A DNA stretch of 41,145 nt from an uncultured Eubacteriales bacterium. GTDB lineage: Bacteria > Bacillota > Clostridia > Oscillospirales > Oscillospiraceae. This document shows positions 31,411 through 39,903 of the stretch, piece after piece. The first letter of the stretch is position 1. Each line of letters begins with the position of its first letter. Under the pieces are notes generated by a model. The model was not told the DNA's origin. It ran no database searches and was given only the letters and a program-made list of their open reading frames with translations. Where the stretch lies: assembly GCA_900545515.1 (NCBI GenBank), contig UQZA01000022.1, positions 1-41,145 on the forward strand, written 5' to 3'. The position numbers and the translations under genes were made by a program.

Positions 31411-32660
31411 AGGACCCTCCGTTTCCGGTGGTAGACCTTCTGGGCCAACCACACGCAAACCCCGCTCAGCGCGCACCAGAGAACCGCCTGCACCACCGCC
31501 CACAGCACAGGGAAGCCGAAGAGGTTGGCAGTATCGTAGGAATCAAAGTACTTGAGCGGACTGGACAGGGCCAAGGGGCCCGCCAGCCATTCCGTCTTGG
31601 GTGGGATGTACACCAGCAGCAGGCATCCGCCCAGGACAATGGCCCCGACGGCGTAGGAAATGACGCTGGAGCGGCTGAGGGCCGAGATGGTGGTCAACAG
31701 GATGGAAAGGACCACTGCCGCAAAGACCTGGCAGGCCAGCGTCAGAAAGACATACTGCCCCACGGTCACGGTATAGGGAAACAGCCTGAGCTGCTCCAAA
31801 GCGGCTACCGGCTGATTGAACCCCAATAGCCCTCCCCGAAATAAGATGGCCCCCAGGGAAGCAAGCTGGAATAAAATAGTCAGCACCGCCGCTGAGGCAG
31901 CTCCTGCTAAATATTTGGCAGTCAGGGTCTTGCCCTTGCCATTTTTCGCCGTGTGGAGCAAGAGCCAAGTCTGCCTGTCACGCTCCCCTGAAACGTTTCC
32001 AGCGCAAGTCAAAAGGACCATGAGAAATACCAACAGCATGGCTGGGTTATCAAAGAGAAAATCGCTCCATCCCCGAACAGGACCGGTAATTTCTCCCCGG
32101 GGCTGAGAATAGAGACGGATGATTTGCAGGTTTCGCCGAATGCCGTAGTTGTCCCCCTCCTCCAGAGCCTCCCGGCCAAAGGCCTTTGCCGCCCGGAGTA
32201 CGCTTTCATAGGATTCCCGATTCTCCTCATTCCACAGCAGCACATCTGAGTAGTTTAAAATCCAAGTGAGATCATTGGTTTCTCCACCAAAGTATCCCGG
32301 GGATGACATCATCTCGTCTGTGGGAATCGGAAATTCAAATACCTCCTCGCCGTACTTTTCCTTCATAGCAGCTTCAAAGGCGGTTCGTTCCTCCGGGGTC
32401 AGCTCCGCAAAAGTAGCGTATTGCTTCCTGATTCGTGCCGTTGTCCGGCGAATTTCCGCCTTGTTTCCCCAGAAATTCGTATTTTCCGCCGTAATCTCCC
32501 CTAGCGCAGTGCCATTCTCCACGGCATCCATCCAATTCAGGAAGTCCTGAATACCGCAGTTTAAAAGGACGTTTGCCAGCAGCAGCAGGGCAAAAATGAT
32601 CAGGAAAAATTTGTTCCAGACGGATTTCTTCAGTTCATACCGGGTGAGTGTTCCAATCAT
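31407..32660 (-). CDS. ABC-2-like permease, subunit 1
   Basis: A 417-residue membrane protein laid out like its neighbour. One N-terminal membrane segment (FFLIIFALLLLANVLLNCG) precedes a large extracytoplasmic domain (about residues 35-215, including TPEERTAFEAAMKEKYGEEVFEFP). Five to six membrane segments follow, with a cytoplasmic loop SGERDRQTWLLLHTAKNGKGKTLTAKYL of the kind that contacts the ATPase. It is coupled at both ends: its ATG overlaps the ATPase stop and its stop overlaps the next permease. Likely families are ABC-2 permeases of peptide or lantibiotic-resistance type. Confidence 0.82.
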   Translation of the reverse strand: MIGTLTRYELKKSVWNKFFLIIFALLLLANVLLNCGIQDFLNWMDAVENGTALGEITAENTNFWGNKAEIRRTTARIRKQYATFAELTPEERTAFEAAMKEKYGEEVFEFPIPTDEMMSSPGYFGGETNDLTWILNYSDVLLWNEENRESYESVLRAAKAFGREALEEGDNYGIRRNLQIIRLYSQPRGEITGPVRGWSDFLFDNPAMLLVFLMVLLTCAGNVSGERDRQTWLLLHTAKNGKGKTLTAKYLAGAASAAVLTILFQLASLGAILFRGGLLGFNQPVAALEQLRLFPYTVTVGQYVFLTLACQVFAAVVLSILLTTISALSRSSVISYAVGAIVLGGCLLLVYIPPKTEWLAGPLALSSPLKYFDSYDTANLFGFPVLWAVVQAVLWCALSGVCVWLAQKVYHRKRRVL

Positions 32661-33538
32661 CGCTCACCCTCCCTTGACACCTCTTGGAAATGGTACAGAT
32701 ACACATCCTCCAGGTCTGGCGCTGCCAGCAAGCCACCGGGACATTCGTCTGCCACAATCCGCAGAAGCACGTCTCCTTCCCGCCGCTGTACGTTGCCCAC
32801 CAGAGCTTTGGCCTGCCATTGGGGCACCTCCCCAGGCTGCACCGGGAGCGTAAAGACCTTGCCCTGCATACCCTCCACCAGCTCCTGAGGCGTCCCCCGG
32901 GCGATGAGCTGTCCGGATTTCAACATCAGGATGTCCCGGGCGATGAACTCAATGTCGGAAACAATGTGGGTCGTCCAAATCACGACCTTATCCAGCGCCA
33001 CGGTCGCAATGACATTCCGCAGCCGCACCCGCTCCTGGGGGTCCAGCCCAGCGGTAGGCTCATCCAGAAGTAGCAGCTTCGGGTCATTCAGCAGAGCCTG
33101 GGCGATGCCCAAACGCTGGCGCATACCGCCGGAAAACTCCCCAATTTTTCGCTTCCCCTCTTCCCGCAGGTTCACCGTGTCCAAAAGCCGGTCCACAGCA
33201 TGGTCCAGCTCCTTCCTACTCAACTTCAGCCCTTTCACCGCAGCCATGTATCGGAGAAATTCATCTGCCCGGAAGGATTTGTACAAAGACGGGGTCTGGG
33301 GCTGGAATCCCAGCAGCTCCCGGTAGCGCCAGTCCAGATCGTCAATGTCCTTCCCATCCCAGAGGACCTTGCCAGAAGTAGGTCGCAGAATCCCAGCGAT
33401 GATGTTGATTAAGGTGGTCTTGCCCGCGCCGTTAGGACCCAGAAGGCCATAAACGCCCTCTCTCAAGAGAAAGGAAACATCATCCAGAGCCCGTTTCCTT
33501 GGGTATTGCTTGACCAGGTTTTGTACCGTCAGTTCCAT
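32657..33538 (-). CDS. ABC transporter ATP-binding protein
   Basis: A 293-residue ATPase with all canonical motifs: Walker A GPNGAGKTT (34-42), Q-loop region FQPQTPSLYKSF, signature FSGGMRQRLGIAQALL (about 135), Walker B LLLLDEPTAGLD (about 155-166) and the switch His in TTHIVSD. A C-terminal extension of about 80 residues (VFTLPVQPGEVPQWQAKALVGN) is of the kind seen in drug and antimicrobial-peptide exporters of the CcmA/BcrA group. It powers the two permeases downstream; all three genes overlap by about four bases. The lipoprotein gene lies 119 bases upstream on the same strand. Confidence 0.92.
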   Translation of the reverse strand: MELTVQNLVKQYPRKRALDDVSFLLREGVYGLLGPNGAGKTTLINIIAGILRPTSGKVLWDGKDIDDLDWRYRELLGFQPQTPSLYKSFRADEFLRYMAAVKGLKLSRKELDHAVDRLLDTVNLREEGKRKIGEFSGGMRQRLGIAQALLNDPKLLLLDEPTAGLDPQERVRLRNVIATVALDKVVIWTTHIVSDIEFIARDILMLKSGQLIARGTPQELVEGMQGKVFTLPVQPGEVPQWQAKALVGNVQRREGDVLLRIVADECPGGLLAAPDLEDVYLYHFQEVSREGER

Positions 33539-33657
33539 GGTTGCTCACTCCTCTTCTGCTTGGGAAACCACCACCTGTATTTTGGCCGAGGCCAAGCTAG
33601 ATAGCGGCAATGACTCTGTGTCAATCGGGGTTGATGCTGATTTAAGCACCTCGTTCC

Positions 33658-34779
33658 CTAAAAATCAGGGAGTTCCAAAGCACGGGCATCGCTGCCATCC
33701 AACCCCATTACATAAATCGGGCCTTCCTCTCCGCTGCCACTTTCATTCACCGGGCCCCGGGTTTTTACAAAAATTTTGTCATATCCAGGAACTGTATAAA
33801 TTTGATATGCCGGTGCTGATAACGTTGCAATTTTTTCAATTTGTGTGGGATCCACCTTGGGGAAACGGTAGATATCATAGCAGTCCTCACCCTCATCCAA
33901 TTCCATACCCGTGTACAGTCGGAAATAAAAATAGTCGTTCTCAAAGTTCATGCTGGCAAGCAGAACCGGTTTCTCCAAAATCAGAACCGGATTGCTGCCA
34001 TCCATTTCACAACGATACAGATACCAACTCTCATAATCTACATAATAAATGTGGTTTCCGTCTATGACCCCGCCAGCGTTTTTTACCAGTACTTCTTCCT
34101 GGGGCTCGTTTGCCTCAAGATCCACACGGACTATGTTTTCTTCCACGTTGGCATAGAGATACTGGCCGAACACAACACTCCAGATACCCGTAAATTCTTC
34201 TAACACTGTGCGGGGCTCGCCGCCGCCGTTTTCATACACAAGAAGAGAGGAATCCTTGGTTTTGACATATAAATCACCCTGACTATGCCAAAAACTGTAT
34301 AAACCTCCGTCAATGATGGGATCTAATGTATCGCTTTTTACTTCCATGGCCTGTGCAGCAGGATTTAATATATAGAGTTTCCCATCATACGACTCCAAGT
34401 TTCCAGACACACTGGCGCCTCCTTGGTTGGTGGCGTCTTTGAAAAAGAGGCTGACTTCTCCGGTCTTCATATCATAGGTGCATAGGCGAAAACGGCGGTT
34501 GCTGTAAGAAAGAAATACAATATCATCCTCATATTGCATAAAATCTCCACTTGGTACATTTTTCTGCATATTTCCGTAGGAATAGCCTTCCTCCATGGCA
34601 GCCTGATCTCCCACTGTGGAGGCAGACCCTTCTGCGGAGGGGCCTGTTATTTTCTCTTCCACAGATGGGGTTTGGCCCTGGGTCGTTTCAAACAAGTTAT
34701 CCGTGTCCTTCGCATCACAGGCTCCCAAAAAGAAGCAAAGAAAAACCGTTACTGCCAAAAAAAATGATCTTCGCATCAT
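33658..34779 (-). CDS. Lipoprotein with DUF5050-like beta-propeller repeats
   Basis: A 373-residue exported lipoprotein. The signal ends FFLGAC, with Cys21 as the lipidation site, followed by an acidic Ser/Thr/Glu tether. The rest is beta-rich, with repeated strand pairs such as IVFLSYSNRRFRLCTYDMKTGE, KLYILNPAAQAMEVKSD and HIYYVDYESWYLYRCEMDGSNPVLI; the last is the DUF5050 type. It probably forms a propeller on the outer face of the membrane. ATG 34779 (or the adjacent 34776) follows AAAGGCGG. It is co-oriented with the ABC transporter genes and could be its substrate sensor or binder; this is inference. Confidence 0.82.
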   Translation of the reverse strand: MMRRSFFLAVTVFLCFFLGACDAKDTDNLFETTQGQTPSVEEKITGPSAEGSASTVGDQAAMEEGYSYGNMQKNVPSGDFMQYEDDIVFLSYSNRRFRLCTYDMKTGEVSLFFKDATNQGGASVSGNLESYDGKLYILNPAAQAMEVKSDTLDPIIDGGLYSFWHSQGDLYVKTKDSSLLVYENGGGEPRTVLEEFTGIWSVVFGQYLYANVEENIVRVDLEANEPQEEVLVKNAGGVIDGNHIYYVDYESWYLYRCEMDGSNPVLILEKPVLLASMNFENDYFYFRLYTGMELDEGEDCYDIYRFPKVDPTQIEKIATLSAPAYQIYTVPGYDKIFVKTRGPVNESGSGEEGPIYVMGLDGSDARALELPDF

Positions 34780-35345
34780 ATACCGCCTTTCTTGACTTGG
34801 TGAAAGCAAGTGGGTAGCCATACATTGCTGCACAGCCACCCACATAACCTTTCTACATCGTTACTGTCATTCAGTTCTAGCCGCTTTTCCATTCCATATG
34901 AGCGAAACGAAGTTCCTCCTAATCAGCTAGAACATGTACCCGTGGGCAATGCAGTGAGAAAAGGAGCTAATTGCACACCTGATCTTTACCAAGCAGTTGT
35001 ACTCAAACTACAGCTCCAACTTCCCCACGTAGTACCTCCTCTTACACTGTGTTGCGAAGATGCCTTCTGTCCCTGGGAGGTTACGCAACCAGCCGATACT
35101 GAAGTAGTCCCACTGGAGCTACCAGCTTGTACATGACTATTTCTATATTTGTCTGTTTTCATTATGTCAGCACACAATTGCTATCTCAATCACTCGACTT
35201 ATGTGGCCATTCCAAAAAGCCATCGGAATCTCCTCCTTGCAAGGTGGTCGGTCAAATGAGCATCAACCGCATTTTTGATTCAACTATACTTTTAATGTAA
35301 TAAGTATACCATATTGACTTTCGCGCGTCAACCCTTTTCGCAAAT
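34780..35345 (-). other. Leader region with possible small peptides, no firm gene
   Basis: About 520 bases lie between a strong minus-strand promoter (35302-35331) and the lipoprotein gene. Three short readings are notable. The first has 18 codons starting at 35223 behind an excellent AAGGAGGAG. The second has 58 codons (35162-34986), unusually rich in Ser, Thr, Gly with two Cys and three Trp. The third has 17 codons from 35134. GTTCTAGC/GCTAGAAC is a perfect inverted repeat near 34874-34933. I cannot call any of these a gene with confidence. Confidence 0.45.
35302..35331 (-). promoter_or_regulatory. Promoter of the lipoprotein-ABC unit
   Basis: On the minus strand TTGACG, 17 bases, TATACT. 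No other gene start lies nearby, so it should drive the leader, lipoprotein and possibly the ABC genes. Confidence 0.75.
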
Positions 35346-35371
35346 CAAAAGCCTTGTAATTGAGGCTTTTG
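35346..35371 (-). terminator. Terminator-like hairpin downstream of the C_GCAxxG_C_C gene
   Basis: CAAAAGCCT (35346-35354) and AGGCTTTTG (35363-35371) form a perfect 9-pair stem with an 8-base loop. The minus transcript continues TTTTGATTTG. Confidence 0.65.
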
Positions 35372-35426
35372 CCCATCCCCTGTATTCCATTGACGTAACG
35401 GATACGGGCACAAAATATGCTAATTT

Positions 35427-35888
35427 TTATTCAACCTTCCATTCCCTGGGATGGTCCTCCATATACCGCTCCAATAGGGCGGCCGCATCCCGGACCAGCT
35501 TGGCGCAGGGGCGGTCCCGGTAGAAGGTTTCCGTCCGCGGGGTGGGTGTGGCCCCTGTGTCCGGGTGGTTTAGAAGCTCCCGGCATTGGATCGCCCCATG
35601 CCGTTCCCGAAAGGCGGCAGCCAGCTCCTGGACCCGGGCATAGTGGGCCGCCTTTTCTCCATCGTCCCCCGGTTCTTCATAGCCGTACAGCCAGCCCATG
35701 GCCAAAAAAGCCCCGGACAGAGCGCCGCAAATCTCCCGCATCCGCCCCACACCGCCGCCAAAGGAGGAGGCCAACCGCATGGCCTCCTGGCGGGAAAAGC
35801 CCGTCACATCGCAAAACGCCGCAAACACCGCCTGGGCGCAGTTACAGCCCTCCAAAAACAGAGCTTGCGCTTTCTCTTCATGGTTCAT
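35427..35888 (-). CDS. C_GCAxxG_C_C family redox-type protein
   Basis: A 153-residue cytoplasmic protein of the C_GCAxxG_C_C family. The family motif is present near the N-terminus as LEGCNCAQAVFAAFCDVTG (C15, C17, C26), followed by SSFGGGVGRMREICGALSGAFLAMG and a later CRELL and RPCAKLV. The spaced cysteines suggest a metal or redox site; the family function is not established. A TCAGGAGG site precedes the ATG. It is divergent from degV. Confidence 0.9.
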   Translation of the reverse strand: MNHEEKAQALFLEGCNCAQAVFAAFCDVTGFSRQEAMRLASSFGGGVGRMREICGALSGAFLAMGWLYGYEEPGDDGEKAAHYARVQELAAAFRERHGAIQCRELLNHPDTGATPTPRTETFYRDRPCAKLVRDAAALLERYMEDHPREWKVE

Positions 35889-35942
35889 ATTCCATCGCCT
35901 CCTGAGAGCATCCTACCACGGCTGCCCCAATTTTGCAAGGTT

Positions 35943-35976
35943 GCCCAGTTGACACTGGGCGAAATCACGGTATACT
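35943..35976 (+). promoter_or_regulatory. degV promoter with overlapping palindrome
   Basis: TTGACA (35949-35954), 16 bases, TATACT (35971-35976). GCCCAGT (35943-35949) and ACTGGGC (35954-35960) form a perfect 7-base inverted repeat centred on the -35, suggesting a repressor site. Confidence 0.75.
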
Positions 35977-36017
35977 AAAAGAAAATCCACGGATTCTGAC
36001 ACCATGCGGAGGGAAAC

Positions 36018-36860
36018 ATGAACGTAAAAGTAACAGCAGACAGCACCTGTGACCTGTCACCGGCCCTTCTGGCCCGGTACGATATCACCCTGGCTCCCCT
36101 CACGGTCATCAAGGATGGAACCAGCTATACAGACGGCCTCACCATCACGCCCCAGGAGATTTTCAGCCACGTGGCCGCCGGTGGCAGCCTCTGTTCCACG
36201 GCGGCGGTAAGCGTGGGGGAATATCAGGCCCTTTTTAGCCGGTTCGCCGGGTCCTGCGACGGGCTTGTCCACATCACCATTGGCTCCGGCTTTTCCGCCT
36301 GCTATCAGAACGCCTGTCTGGCGGCAGCAGGATTTCCCAATGTCCGGGTGGTGGATTCCCGCAACCTCTCCACAGGCCAGGGCCACGTAGTCCTGGAGGC
36401 CTGCCGTCTGAGAAACCAGGCTGCCAGCCTGGACGAGCTCTGCCAGGAGCTGGAGCAGCTCACCGGGAAGGTGGAAGCCAGCTTCCTTTTGAACCGGCTG
36501 GACTATATGGTCAAGGGCGGCCGCTGCTCCACCGTGGCGGCCCTGGGGGCCAACCTTTTGAACCTGAAGCCCTGCATTGAGGTTCGGGACGGGAAAATGC
36601 AGGTAGTCAAAAAGTATCGGGGGCCTTACGCCAAGTGCCTGGCCAATTACGTCAAAGACCGGCTGGATGGTCGCCCGGAGCTTCGCCGGGACCGGCTGTT
36701 TATCACCTATACCCCGGTGGAACCGGACTGTCTGGCAGCGGTGCGAGAGGCTGTGGACCGGTACGGCCACTTCCGGGAGGTCTTCGAAACCTCCGCCGGG
36801 TGCACCGTCTCCTGCCACTGCGGCCCGGGAACCTTAGGCGTCCTCTTCATCCGGCAGTAA
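36018..36860 (+). CDS. DegV-family fatty-acid-binding protein
   Basis: A 280-residue DegV protein. Members bind a fatty acid and, as FakB, present it to the FakA kinase for phosphorylation. Family marks are VTADSTCDLSPALLARYDITLAPL, the DG-x-x-Y stretch KDGTSYTDGLTITPQEIF, ITIGSGFSACYQNACLAA, VVDSRNLSTGQG, FLLNRLDYMVKGGRCS and the C-terminal CHCGPGTLGVLFI. GGAGGG precedes the ATG. No fakA gene is seen in the window. The amidohydrolase follows after 12 bases in the same transcript. Confidence 0.92.
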   Translation: MNVKVTADSTCDLSPALLARYDITLAPLTVIKDGTSYTDGLTITPQEIFSHVAAGGSLCSTAAVSVGEYQALFSRFAGSCDGLVHITIGSGFSACYQNACLAAAGFPNVRVVDSRNLSTGQGHVVLEACRLRNQAASLDELCQELEQLTGKVEASFLLNRLDYMVKGGRCSTVAALGANLLNLKPCIEVRDGKMQVVKKYRGPYAKCLANYVKDRLDGRPELRRDRLFITYTPVEPDCLAAVREAVDRYGHFREVFETSAGCTVSCHCGPGTLGVLFIRQ

Positions 36861-36872
36861 GGAGTGAGGTTC

Positions 36873-37727
36873 ATGTACGCAGATTGCCACATCCATATGG
36901 TGCTGGACGGCGTCTATTACAAAGACGCCATTGCCGCCCACCGGCAAGGCCCCCGGGAGGACCTGATCCGCCCCCGGCTGGAGGCCTACCGGTCCTTGGG
37001 ATTCACCTACCTCCGGGATGGCGGGGACCGTTGGGGCGTGGGGCGGTTCGCCCGGGATCTGGCGGGCGCGTACGGCATCACCTACCGGACCCCCCTCTTC
37101 CCCATCTACAAGCGGGGCCACTACGGCGGCTTCATCGGCCGGAGCTTCGACACCATGGAAGCGTACAAGGCCCTGGTCCAGGAGGTCCGCACAGAGGGCG
37201 GGGATTTTGTCAAAATCATGATCTCCGGCCTCATGGACTTTGACCGCTTCGGCGTCCTCACCAGCAGCCCCCTGGAGCCCCAAGAGATCCGAGAGATGAT
37301 CCGCATCGCCCACGGGGCAGGGTTTGCCGTCATGGCCCATGCCAACGGAGCCCAGGCCGTCCTGGCTGCGGCGGAGGCTGGCGTGGACTCCGTGGAGCAT
37401 GGGGCATATCTCTCCGGCGAGGCTCTGGAAGCCATGGCGGAGGCGGGAACCGTATGGGTTCCCACCCTGGCAACCATTGGAAACCTGAGAGGTACCGGCC
37501 GCTTCTCGGAAGCAGATGTAACGCGCATCCTGACCTCCGCCCAAGAGAATGTGGCCCGGTTCCACGCCCTGGGCGGCCTCCTGGCTCCCGGCTCCGATGC
37601 AGGCGCTTATGCCGTCTTTCACGGCCAAGGCGGCTTGGACGAGTACCGTCTCCTGTCCGAGGCCCTGGGCCCGGAAGCAGGCGACGCACTCTCCCAGGGC
37701 ATTTCCGCCATCCGGCAGCGGTTTTAG
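36873..37727 (+). CDS. Amidohydrolase-family metal-dependent hydrolase
   Basis: A 284-residue hydrolase. Metal-binding marks of the amidohydrolase superfamily are in order: H6-x-H8 (ADCHIHM), a Lys-containing FVKIMISG that may be the carbamylated or bridging site, VMAHANG, VEHGAYL and the Asp in APGSDAGAY. The substrate is not readable; the closest general pattern is imidazolonepropionase/prolidase-like. ATG 36873 is spaced nine bases from AAGGAG; GTG 36864 overlaps that site and is rejected. It is downstream of degV in one operon. Confidence 0.85.
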   Translation: MYADCHIHMVLDGVYYKDAIAAHRQGPREDLIRPRLEAYRSLGFTYLRDGGDRWGVGRFARDLAGAYGITYRTPLFPIYKRGHYGGFIGRSFDTMEAYKALVQEVRTEGGDFVKIMISGLMDFDRFGVLTSSPLEPQEIREMIRIAHGAGFAVMAHANGAQAVLAAAEAGVDSVEHGAYLSGEALEAMAEAGTVWVPTLATIGNLRGTGRFSEADVTRILTSAQENVARFHALGGLLAPGSDAGAYAVFHGQGGLDEYRLLSEALGPEAGDALSQGISAIRQRF

Positions 37728-37763
37728 ACAGAGACCTGGGGTCCTGAGAAGGAACACCGCCTC

Positions 37764-37791
37764 TTGCAAATCCGGAGCATTGTGGTATAAT
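37764..37791 (+). promoter_or_regulatory. Promoter of the tsaE-tsaB-upp operon
   Basis: TTGCAA (37764-37769), 16 bases, perfect TATAAT (37786-37791), 44 bases before tsaE. Confidence 0.75.
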
Positions 37792-37834
37792 GGCCGCGAA
37801 GCAGCCTTGCTCCTCAGCAGAAAGGAGGCTATTT

Positions 37835-38275
37835 ATGGAATTTTGGACCCAAAGCCCGGAGGAAACGGAGGCCCTTGGGGCAGCTTTGGCTTCCAGCCTC
37901 CGGCCCGGCCAGGTGGTGGCCTTCCGCGGGCCCTTGGGCGCAGGGAAAACCGCCTTCACCCGGGGACTGGCCCGGGGACTGGGCGTCACCGGACCGGTGA
38001 CCAGCCCCACCTACACCATTGTTAACGAATACACCGGCGGACGCATGCCCCTGTTCCACTTTGATATGTACCGGCTGAGCAGCGAAGAGGATTTATTTGA
38101 CATCGGCTGGGAAGACTACCTGGACCGGGGTGGCCTGTGCGTGGTGGAGTGGAGCGAGCGGGTGTTCGGCGCTCTGGGCTCGCCAGTGACGGTGACCATT
38201 GAGAAGATCCCCGGCTCCGACCAGCAGCGAAAAATCACCATCGAGGGGGTACCCCATGGGAATCTTAGCCTTTGA
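37835..38275 (+). CDS. tsaE: tRNA t6A37 biosynthesis ATPase TsaE
   Basis: A 146-residue P-loop ATPase that supports the TsaB-TsaD complex making N6-threonylcarbamoyl-A37 in ANN-reading tRNAs. Walker A is FRGPLGAGKTAFTRGLARGLG (about residues 31-51). TSPTYTIVNEY and LFHFDMYRL match the switch regions of the family, and VVEWSERV is the Walker B-like segment. ATG 37835 follows AAAGGAGG. It overlaps tsaB by 20 bases. Confidence 0.95.
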   Translation: MEFWTQSPEETEALGAALASSLRPGQVVAFRGPLGAGKTAFTRGLARGLGVTGPVTSPTYTIVNEYTGGRMPLFHFDMYRLSSEEDLFDIGWEDYLDRGGLCVVEWSERVFGALGSPVTVTIEKIPGSDQQRKITIEGVPHGNLSL

Positions 38276-38978
38276 AACCTCCGCCAAAGCCGCCTCCGTA
38301 GCCCTGCTGGAAGGCGGCAACCTCCTGGCGGAATCCTACCAAAACGCCGGTCTCACCCACAGCCGGACCATCCTGGTCATGGCGGAGCATCTCCTCCAAT
38401 CCTGCGAACTGACCCCTCAGGATGTGGAGGCCGTGGCCGTGGCCATGGGGCCGGGAAGCTTCACCGGCGTGCGCATCGGCATGGCAGCGGCCAAGGGCTT
38501 CGCCTGGGGCCGGGAGCTGCCCCTCTTCGGCGTATCCACCCTGGAGGCCATGGCGTGGGGGCTGGGGGAGCTGGAGGGGCTGATCTGCCCTGTGATGGAC
38601 GCCCGGCGCAGCCAAGTGTACAACGCCCTCTTCCGGGCCTCCGGCGGTACCCTCACCCGACTTCGGGAGGACCGGGCCATCTCTATGACAGATCTGGAAG
38701 CGGATTTGCAAAGCCTGGCAGAGCCGGTGACCCTGGTGGGAGACGGAGCCCTTTTGTGCAGCGGCTCCATGGCCCTCCCGGCTGGACGGCTCCTGCTGGC
38801 CCCGGAGCACCGGCGGCAGCAGCGGGCCTCCGGTGTGGCTCTCGCGGCCTGGGCGGCCATGCAGCGGGATGAAATCAGTGATGCCAATTCATTACAACCT
38901 AATTATCTTCGCCTGTCTCAGGCGGAACGAGAGCGCCTGGAGCGGCTTCAGGCAGCAGAAAGAAAGGACAACGAATGA
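38256..38978 (+). CDS. tsaB: tRNA t6A37 biosynthesis protein TsaB
   Basis: A 240-residue ASKHA-fold protein that dimerises with TsaD. Visible are ILAFETSAKAASVALLEGG, the HSRTILVMAEHLL helix, VAMGPGSFTGVRIGMAAAKGFAWG and CPVMDARRSQVYNALF. The C-terminal NYLRLSQAERERLERL is normal. ATG 38256 is preferred over the in-frame 38199 because the ASKHA core then starts at residue 3. It is coupled to tsaE before and upp after (ATGA). The usual tsaE-tsaB-rimI/tsaD order is broken here by upp; tsaD is not in the window. Confidence 0.94.
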   Translation: MGILAFETSAKAASVALLEGGNLLAESYQNAGLTHSRTILVMAEHLLQSCELTPQDVEAVAVAMGPGSFTGVRIGMAAAKGFAWGRELPLFGVSTLEAMAWGLGELEGLICPVMDARRSQVYNALFRASGGTLTRLREDRAISMTDLEADLQSLAEPVTLVGDGALLCSGSMALPAGRLLLAPEHRRQQRASGVALAAWAAMQRDEISDANSLQPNYLRLSQAERERLERLQAAERKDNE

Positions 38979-39607
38979 TGGACCATGTACACGTTTTGAA
39001 TCACCCTCTGATCCAGCACAAGCTCTCCATCCTGCGGAGTAAAAACACCAGCGTCAAGGAGTTCCGGGAGCTGGTCAGCGAAATCTCCGCCCTCATGTGC
39101 TATGAGGCCACCCGGAATCTCCCCATGGAGGCAGCTGAGGTGGAGACTCCCATCGGTATGGCCAAGGTTCAGGTCCTGGCCGGGAAGAAGCTGGCCATTG
39201 TGCCGGTGCTCCGGGCTGGCCTGGGCATGGTAGACGCCATGATTGACCTGATCCCCTCGGCCAAAATCGGCCACATCGGCCTGTTCCGGGACCCGGAGAC
39301 GCACGAGCCGGTGAAGTACTACTGCAAGATGCCCAACGATATTGCCGAGCGCCAGGTGTTCATCGTGGACCCCATGCTGGCCACCGGCGGCAGCGCTGTA
39401 GCGGCCATTACCTTTGTCAAGGAATATGGCTGCAAGTCCATCACCCTCATGAATATCATCGCGGCTCCCGAGGGCATTAAGGCCGTCCGGGAAGCCCACC
39501 CCGACGTGGACATATTTGTGGCCGCTGTAGATGAAAAGCTCAACGACCACGCCTACATCGTCCCCGGTCTGGGGGATGCAGGAGACCGGATCTTTGGTAC
39601 CAAATAA
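38975..39607 (+). CDS. upp: Uracil phosphoribosyltransferase
   Basis: A 210-residue enzyme converting uracil and PRPP to UMP in pyrimidine salvage. Family marks are VHVLNHPLIQHKLSILRSKNT, RAGLGMVDAMIDLIPSAKIGHIGLFRD, the PRPP loop VDPMLATGGSA and the uracil-binding HAYIVPGLGDAGDRIFGTK at the C-terminus. The length is normal. Translation is coupled to tsaB by an ATGA overlap. A strong terminator follows, so it ends the operon. Confidence 0.97.
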   Translation: MMDHVHVLNHPLIQHKLSILRSKNTSVKEFRELVSEISALMCYEATRNLPMEAAEVETPIGMAKVQVLAGKKLAIVPVLRAGLGMVDAMIDLIPSAKIGHIGLFRDPETHEPVKYYCKMPNDIAERQVFIVDPMLATGGSAVAAITFVKEYGCKSITLMNIIAAPEGIKAVREAHPDVDIFVAAVDEKLNDHAYIVPGLGDAGDRIFGTK

Positions 39608-39620
39608 GTCGTGCCCTTTC

Positions 39621-39661
39621 AAACGCACGCTGTAGCGCCTCTTTGGCTACAGCGTGCGTTT
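39621..39661 (+). terminator. Intrinsic terminator of the tsaE-tsaB-upp operon
   Basis: AAACGCACGCTGTAGC (39621-39636) pairs perfectly over 16 bases with its complement (39646-39661), then TTTCATTTC. Confidence 0.85.
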
Positions 39662-39849
39662 CATTTCATAACAAAACCGAGAGCGCAGGTGTAGCGCGCA
39701 GCCTTCCGGACACACCGACTGTGGGATCCGTCTGGATCACTGAAATCCAGACAAATTGGGACCGGTGCGAACTGAACAAAGTACCGTAGACCCGGACCCT
39801 ATCTCTGCCAGCGCGTCCAGGGAGTTGGACCCAGGCGGTAGAAAATCAC

Positions 39850-39896
39850 ATATGCGGGACCACAGCCAGGCAAACGCCTGGAGCGGCCCCGCATAT
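39850..39896 (-). terminator. Hairpin downstream of the minus-strand lipoprotein
   Basis: ATATGCGGG (39850-39858) pairs with CCCGCATAT (39888-39896), enclosing CCAGGC/GCCTGG (39866-39881). It starts seven bases after the lipoprotein stop on the minus strand and is followed by GTGATTTTCT, so it is a likely terminator. The remaining 39662-39849 shows no gene. Confidence 0.6.
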
Positions 39897-39903
39897 TGGG
39901 AAT

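Noticed and set aside
34810..35136. 108-codon plus-strand frame upstream of the lipoprotein
   Set aside because: No ribosome binding site, begins antisense to the lipoprotein start, and the good promoter here points the other way.
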